This document shows, one piece after another, positions 39,711-44,969 of a stretch of 44,969 nucleotides of DNA. The translations under genes and the position numbers were made by a program. The notes under the pieces are model-generated. The model made no database searches. It saw only the letters and a program-made list of their open reading frames with translations, and was not told the DNA's origin. Source of the stretch: Selaginella moellendorffii (taxonomy: Eukaryota; Streptophyta; Lycopodiopsida; Selaginellales; Selaginellaceae); the NCBI RefSeq assembly GCF_000143415.4, contig NW_003314291.1:1611692-1656660 (forward strand), in the 5' to 3' direction. How positions within the stretch are numbered: the first letter of the stretch is position 1; each line of letters starts with the position of its first letter.

Positions 39711-39813
39711 AGTATTTATTAGAAATACCTCATTCAATTGTGCACTTCTAAGTCTTGGTCCACTTAGTACTGTTTGCATGTTTTTATTTTAATTCTTTCT
39801 CTAAAATGTTGTT

Positions 39814-40522
39814 TAGCATGTGGCTTCATGCCATTGCTCTCCACAATCATGCATTGAATTTCTATCCTTGCATAATACTTCTCCATATATATAGCATGTG
39901 CGCACATGTGATATGGTTCATTAGGCCTGATATAGTGTGTGAGGTAAAACAAAGATGATGTGACATATGCATTTACCAATCACACGTGCATAAATCTAAT
40001 AATATGGCGTGTGGCCCATATTAATGGCACATAAACCCATATTGTGGGCTTACGTGCTTTATGTACCATCATTCCCTTGCAGCGTGTGTGTTGGTTTCCT
40101 TTTATAACACAACGAACTCCATATTTTAGGGTGAAGAGCGTTCTCATGGCAAGCACAAAATCTGTAAGTGAGGTAGAAAAGGAGACGGAGAAGGAGATAG
40201 GTGAAGATGTAGAATATATAAGTCTTCCAAACTCCCCGTACTATACTCCAGGTGATCATTTTTCTGAACAAACGGCAACATTAACAACTATCGAGAACGC
40301 CCCAGTAACGTCAGAGACAACAATCCAAAGCAAAACAACTGACCCGGAGAAGGATGATAGTACCGCTGAGAGTACCAAAAAGGAGGTGTCCACTAGCGCT
40401 TAGGCTTATAATGGCGTGTGCCCTCATGCCATTTACTTGATCACCAAATACCTTTTTCCCTTTGCACTAGTATATCTTAATACCGGTCTAAGAAATAGAA
40501 TGGCATGTGCCCTCAGGCCTTT
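39814..40522. repeat. Further palindrome copies
   Basis: Copies at 39814-39835, about 40003-40028 (imperfect), 40410-40433 and 40499-40522 (right half mutated). A half copy is at about 40819-40838. Spacing is irregular (roughly 70-200 bases), so this is not a tandem or CRISPR-like array. Confidence 0.7.
40147..40403 (+). CDS. Small acidic Ser/Thr-rich ORF, unknown
   Basis: 85 codons from ATG 40147 (MASTKSVSEVEKETEKEIGE) to TAG 40401-40403. Low-complexity, with Glu/Lys in the first third and Thr/Ser/Glu afterwards. No transmembrane segment, signal peptide or family I recognise. An acceptor-like ATATTTTAG lies just upstream (ends 40129), and a palindrome copy begins seven bases after the stop, as in the neighbouring gene. 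It could be an exon of a spliced gene or a chance ORF. Confidence 0.35.
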
Positions 40523-41039
40523 TACTAAATCACCTTTGAAAGAAATGCAAGCCTCTATGTCGTAAAAAAAAGGTACTAGAGAAATTCCTTAATAATATGA
40601 ATGTTATTTAGTTTCATGAAAATACACTAAGGGTCAAATGAGTTAAATGACTTCTCCAGACTAGCAATTCCTCTTGCTACACCTTCACAATTAGATTCGT
40701 TAGAAAAAGATAACATTGAATAATATCTAAATGTTCTCACCATTAAGTTATATGTCTGGCTAATAGGAATGATGTTCATCTTGGAAAGCTCACCACACGC
40801 TCAATGAACAAACAAATAGTGTGTGCGCGCATGCCATCGCTCTTCTTTAGCTTCAGATTCGGCTTGTTCACCTTGACAATGAGATTTATTATACAACTAG
40901 ATGGACTCAGTCTGGACATAAGGTCACCGCGCTAGTCACCATGCCCCAGATATGTCTAGCCCCTGGACAAAAAACATATAATTTCACGTCATTTTCAAAT
41001 ACTTGAAAATTTGTACCTAGTCCCATTTTACTGAATAAA

Positions 41040-41061
41040 TCCCACTTTAACGAAATAGAGC
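41040..41061 (+). repeat. Left arm of a perfect 22-bp inverted repeat
   Basis: Begins TCCCACTTTAACG and ends AATAGAGC. Its exact reverse complement is at 42889-42910. The pair brackets the LTR-derived segment 41066-42886 almost exactly. Confidence 0.9.
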
Positions 41062-41065
41062 ATCA

Positions 41066-41716
41066 TAAGGGTATATCTAACTTCCTAATGCCATTAAGAA
41101 GTCTTGGGTAGCTACCTTCTACCCGTTTAACCAATTATTTTGCACCTCTCGCTTAGTTGCCCCATAGTTGTTAAGTCCTACAACTCATTGCTTGGTGCTT
41201 CCACACCTCTATCATTATCAGGGTCACCACACTCTAACCACATGCTTTCCAACTTAGGCTATGCCATTCCCTTGGCAAGGGGTTCCCATGAACCCATCAA
41301 CATAACTTCAAGATATCTCATTTTGGCACATTTGGTGTTTCCACATCAACGGCTCCACTATCCTACCTCTATGACACTTCTTACTTGTGTATAGGTCTTT
41401 GCCAAGACCAAAGCAGTAATTTTTCATGCTAACTATCAGTTAGCACTGCACCATAGTGTTCACACACAACTCTATGCCAAAGTTGCTTTCTTTTTGGGGA
41501 ACACATTTTCCACGATTTTAGCATGGCATATTCTGCCATTGGTGAGATACCCTCTATTCTCATCCTTGGATTCTATGGTCCCCCCCATCCTTTGCGGGGT
41601 ACAACACACCTCAGTCCAAATGCTTCCATCAATCCTTTAGGATTATTCCTTGACTCTACTTGAGTCATCCAGCTTTTTGGACTTTGTCATCCGACGACCC
41701 ATGAGGTCCTACCTTC
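41066..41716 (-). mobile_element. Inverted copy of the non-coding LARD-like internal domain
   Basis: Reverse complement of about 26395-27030 with few differences by eye. The junction at about 41716 joins it to the gag start of the 28266-type element, so this is a chimeric or rearranged copy. Confidence 0.85.
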
Positions 41717-42119
41717 CTGACTGGAGTCCTCCTCATGCAAGGATTCCTCATCCATAGCCTCTCGTTCGACCGGAGGCTCCAACTCTGGAGGAGGTTCCAT
41801 CTCCGCCTTGGTTCGCTTCTGCCTTGCTTTTGCCATCTCCCAGCAATCCGCCTCTATCCTTCGCTAGAACTGAGGAAAAGGCTCCGATACCAAATTGTAA
41901 GCCACAAATTTTTCCTTTCCAACTTGCCAGCTTAACTCGTCTATCCGTCCAACATTGCCTTGGCTTTTACTAAATTCCCTCGCCAAGGTTCTTGCCTATG
42001 GTACCAGCTCCTACTTGGTTTTACTTGGTTTCACCTACTCACTGCATGAGCAACGGAGTGTTAGCCATCCATCCACAGATTCCCAAATCTCTCCCAATCC
42101 CCCTCCCCGGGTTAGACTG
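41717..42119 (-). mobile_element. Inverted LTR end, primer site and gag start
   Basis: Reverse complement of 29328-29715: gag start (CAT near 41834), a primer site reading TGGTATCGGAGC on the minus strand (about 41880-41891), and the last about 210 bp of the LTR. It is truncated on both sides. Confidence 0.85.
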
Positions 42120-42886
42120 TGTGAGACACAAAATCCCTAGGCCCCAAAGTGGAGCCGGAAGGGTGCCACGTGGTAGTGGCCGAAGCGAAAGCCAAACGAG
42201 TGTAACACGTTTGGGCCAAAAGCTCCGACTTGAAAGGTCGAGAGCGGGAGTGGAACTCCTAACGAAGTGCTCGAGGAATGAGCACAAAGCGAGCAATAAG
42301 CGAGGCTCCAAAAAGGGACCCAAAAGGACCAACACATGACACGTGGAAGTGTCCGAGATGGACCCGAGATAGATCCGAGTTGGAGTCCGAACTGGAGTCC
42401 GAGAAGGACCCGAGATGGAGTCCGAGGTGGAGTCCGAGAGGGACCCGAGATGGAGTCCAAGATGGAGTCCGAGGTGGAGTCCGAGATGGACCCGAGGTGG
42501 AGTCCGAGATGGACCCGAGATGGAGTCCGAGATGGAGTCCAAGATGGACCCGAGGTGGAGTCCGAGATGGACCCGAGATGGAGTCCGAGATGGACCCGAG
42601 ATGGAGTCCGAGATGGACCCGAGATGGACCCGAGATGGAGTCTGAAGTCGAGACCGAGACCGGGACCGAGACCGAGACCGAGGTCGGGACCGAGACCGAG
42701 ACCAAGGCCGAGGCCAAGACCGAGCCCGAGCCCGAGTCCGAGTCCGAGTCCGAATCCAAGTCCGAGTCCGAGTCCGAGTCCGAGTCCGAATCCGAGTCTG
42801 AGAGGGTGAAAGCCCAAAGCGTTTGTCTCCCAGACCCTGGGGGGTTTGGTGAGCTCCAAAAGTATAGTAGGGGGAGGACTGCAGTG
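42120..42886 (+). mobile_element. Truncated minisatellite LTR (plus)
   Basis: Starts TGTGAGACACAAAATCCCTA and follows the 1704-bp LTR through the minisatellite and the CTCCAAAAGTATAGTAGG module. It stops at about 42886, where the right arm of the 22-bp inverted repeat begins. About half of the LTR is missing. Confidence 0.85.
42345..42798 (+). repeat. LTR minisatellite, well preserved, three phases
   Basis: Phase one (42345-42640) mixes GAGATGGAGTCC and GAGATGGACCC. Phase two (42645-42720) is GAGACC hexamers. Phase three (42720-42798) is GAGTCC hexamers. Sharp borders between phases suggest each expanded separately from a common GAGTCC/GAGACC core. Confidence 0.9.
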
Positions 42887-42888
42887 AA

Positions 42889-42910
42889 GCTCTATTTCGT
42901 TAAAGTGGGA
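42889..42910 (-). repeat. Right arm of the perfect 22-bp inverted repeat
   Basis: Reverse complement of 41040-41061. Beyond it the flanks keep GTGGGA-like motifs (TCCCACTTG at 42920; TCCCATTTT at 41020), which may be degenerate continuation of a terminal inverted repeat. Confidence 0.9.
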
Positions 42911-43328
42911 ATTGTCATTATCCCACTTGTAAAATAAGGTTTCCAAACCTTTATATAGTATATAAATATAAAAAAATTCAATTGCATTGAGGCACATGCC
43001 ATTTTATTTTAAACAAGGAAATGTCTACTCAATCACTTCTCCTCCCCCTGCCACTGCTTCACCTCTCTCTTCTCCTTGTCATCGTTGTCCAATTTCTTTC
43101 CATCCTTTTAATATTGGCTCAGTTGCTCCGAGTCTAGATGGAGCCCAAATCCCCATTCAATCTTTACTTTCCCCTTATTAATAAAACAACTTCGCAGACT
43201 TCCAATAACATGCTGTAACACTTCTAGTATAATGCAAATCCTCTCAAAGAATTGTCTTTTAATATTAATACAATGGCATGGAACCCCATGCCATAATAAG
43301 TTACATTTTTAAATAAATACATGCCATC
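42911..43328. other. Non-coding stretch with a palindrome copy
   Basis: AT-rich and gene-free. It has a half palindrome near 42990-43007 (TGAGGCACATGCCATT) and a full copy at 43273-43294 (ATGGCATGGAA, CCCCATGCCAT) about 35 bases past the phosphatase stop. Confidence 0.7.
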
Positions 43329-44191
43329 TCAGACTGTTATTTTTTGCCTCCAACGCCTATACAATAATCTTGGAATTTCATCACTCTCCACACTATCAGG
43401 ATTTAAACCCAATAGTAATGCCATCTCTTCTCTAATACGTCCATGCTCATGTTCAGTGGTCGAAGAACCCATCCGGTTGAGCAGATTATGGAGATGCGGA
43501 TAGTGCTTGGCTAGACAATATACATGCCATAAATGATGACTGGTGTCTGTCCGATCAAATGGCTTCTGATATACAGTTCCATCTGCCATTTGGTTGATTT
43601 CTGCAGCCACCTCCTGGACTGGCCGGTTCTCTATCACCATCGCTTCAAGCCGTTTTGCAAGGTCCCCCAGAACATACGGTTTCTTCTCCCTAGTTTCCAT
43701 ACTGCAAGAGATGGGGTGCACTGCATATGTGTGCGTGTTCGCTGCAGTTTTAATCGGCGAGTCATCGATGATGAGGATTTCACTTGACCTAGCAGTCCGG
43801 TTCATCACTACAGCCTCTGCCTTGACGAAGATGGGCTTGCTACCCCTCACATGGACCATAGTCAAGCAATCCTCCTACGTTAGGAGAAAGTCAAATGGTA
43901 ATATTACTCGCGTCTGATCGTGCATCATCTGTAGCAACGTTAATGCATTGTGGCGCATCATGGATGTCCAAACTCCCAATTGCAAATTGAACCCGGCCCT
44001 CTGTTTTAAGTGTCGCATGGTCATTATTAGATCCCGCAGTTTCTCCCGTGTGATTAATGTGAATCTGTCTCTTTTGACCAACTTGCGACCGCAGGCTTTG
44101 GAGGGTGCAGTGACATTCGAGGACGAGCCACGCTCATGGGAGAAAAGGACACCGTTCAGATCAAAAACGATACAGTACTTTCGCCGTGACT
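43329..44191 (-). pseudogene. FCP1/NIF-like HAD phosphatase domain protein, decayed
   Basis: The minus-strand exon starts after an acceptor TTTCATTTCAG (44192). RRKYCIVFDLNGVLFSHE is the HAD motif I of the FCP1/NLI-interacting-factor family, with the second Asp replaced by Asn (DLNG), as I recall for a plant subgroup. REKLRDLIMTMRHLKQR, LGVWTSM (motif II-like) and EILIIDDSPIKTAANTHTYA (motif III/IV-like) follow in the correct order, and a helical tail ends at TAA 43329-43331. A single in-frame TAG (43875-43877) splits it between FDFLLT and EDCLTMVHV; CAG would restore a normal reading. The 5' exon is lost where an LTR starts at 44287. The DLNG change suggests weak or no phosphatase activity even when intact. 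Its link with the two genes to the left is by shared palindromes and decay pattern. Confidence 0.75.
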
Positions 44192-44286
44192 CTGAAATGA
44201 AATGTGTTAGCATAAAAAATGGTACAAGTCAATTTTACCATCTACAATATTAGCGAATGGTGCTCCCGATGGTCGTTGAGAGGGTT

Positions 44287-44969
44287 TGTGAGACACAAAA
44301 TCCCTAGGCCCCAAAGTGGAGCCAGAAGGGCGCCACATGGTAGTGGCCGAAGCGAGAGCCAAACGAGCGTAACACGTTTGGACCAAAAGCTCCGACTTGA
44401 AAAGTCAAGAGCGGGAGTGGAACTCCCAACGTAGTGCTTGAGGAACGAGCACGAAGCGAGCAAAAGGTGAGGCTCCAAAAAGGGACCCAAAAGGACCAAC
44501 ACATGACACGTGGGAGTGTCCGAGATGGACTCGAGTTGGAGTCTGAAGTGGAGTCCGAGATGGACCCGAGTTGGAGTCCGAAGTGGAGTCTGAGATGGAC
44601 CCGAGTTGGAGTCCAAAGTGGAGTCCGAGATGGACCCGAGTTGGAGTCCGAAGTGGAGTCCGAGATGGACCCGAGATGGAGTCCGAAATGGAGTCCGAAG
44701 TGGAGTCCGAGGTGGACCCGAGATGGACCCGAGTTGGAGTCCGAAGTGGAGTCCGAGATGGAGTCCGAGATGGAGTCCGAGGTGGACCCGAGATGGACCC
44801 GAAATGGAGTCCGAGATGGACCCGAGATGGAGTCCGAGATGGAGTCCGAGATGGACCCGAGATGGACCCGAGATGGAGTTCGAGATGGAGTCCGAGATGG
44901 AGTCCGAGATGGACCCGAGATGGACCCGAGATGGAGTTCGAGATGGAGTCCGAGATGGAGTCCGAGATG
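44287..44969 (+). mobile_element. Minisatellite LTR running off the window
   Basis: Starts TGTGAGACACAAAATCCCTA, nearly identical to 42120 onward, and is still inside the GAGATGGAGTCC/GAGATGGACCC array (44520-44969) at the window end. It cuts the 5' side of the phosphatase pseudogene. Confidence 0.9.

Noticed and set aside
42137-42997. Long open frames on both strands (up to 286 codons) over the LTR minisatellites, also at 10855-11787, 15399-15776 and 44242-44616
   Set aside because: Products are periodic runs such as MESEMESE or LGLGLGL that arise because the repeat units are mostly divisible by three and lack stops; no start context or domain, and frames are open on both strands at once.
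31341-43294. CRISPR-like array from the repeated palindromes
   Set aside because: Spacing is irregular (tens to thousands of bases), copies vary, and the context is eukaryotic with spliceosomal introns.
31108-43877. TAG reassigned to glutamine in this gene cluster
   Set aside because: A TGA also interrupts the same gene, frame changes coexist, and neighbouring retrotransposons decay with C-to-T stops; methylation decay is simpler. Kept as an alternative in the findings.

Overview
The window reads as repeat-dense heterochromatic DNA from a land plant. The support is several Ty3/gypsy lineages typical of plants (chromovirus-like and Tat-like), tRNA-iMet primer sites, a TRIM, short spliceosomal introns and an interstitial (TAAACCC)n tract. 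A seedless plant (fern, lycophyte or moss) is my guess for the accessory genes, but this is weakly supported. No intact host gene, rRNA or complete tRNA was found.

Layout. 1-2190: an LTR scrap and a broken Tat-like pol. 3387-8881: the tail of an old chromovirus (integrase end and chromodomain remnant) split by a young, complete Ty3/gypsy element (3563-8478; 233-bp LTRs with one mismatch, TSD TGCAC, one open 1450-codon gag-pol). 8882-10049: AT-rich, no gene. 10055-15020: copies of a 1.7-kb LTR that carries a 12-bp/6-bp minisatellite. One is a solo LTR with a TSD, one has an internal inversion and carries a 652-bp TRIM. 15021-25700: another copy of that LTR, itself hit by a SINE-like insertion and by a 9.0-kb Tat-like element (16003-25009, TSD GTGT). 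That element has an extra RNase H upstream of the reverse transcriptase. 25701-28265: long non-coding internal domain. 28266-30945: a related LTR, primer site and broken gag with a second SINE-like insertion.

30945-44286 is the unusual part. It holds a divergent pair of decayed genes: a minus-strand gene with a ParB/DGQHR-like motif and NLS-rich tail, and a plus-strand gene of a conserved uncharacterised eukaryotic type with a GHTHEDVD signature and a possible DDE-like acidic set. A small acidic ORF and a minus-strand FCP1/NIF-like phosphatase pseudogene follow. More than twenty copies of one 22-24 bp near-palindrome (half-site ATGGCRTGWGG) are scattered through this stretch and I saw none outside it. 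Four of them lie inside 38-54 nt introns of the minus-strand gene, just upstream of the 3' splice site. I infer a large, decayed mobile unit whose palindromes may spread as mini-introns. Almost all nonsense codons in these genes are TAG or TGA where CAG or CGA is expected, which fits methylation-driven C-to-T decay.

The rest of that stretch is interrupted by LTR pieces (41066-42886, bracketed by a perfect 22-bp inverted repeat) and ends in another minisatellite LTR (44287 to window end).
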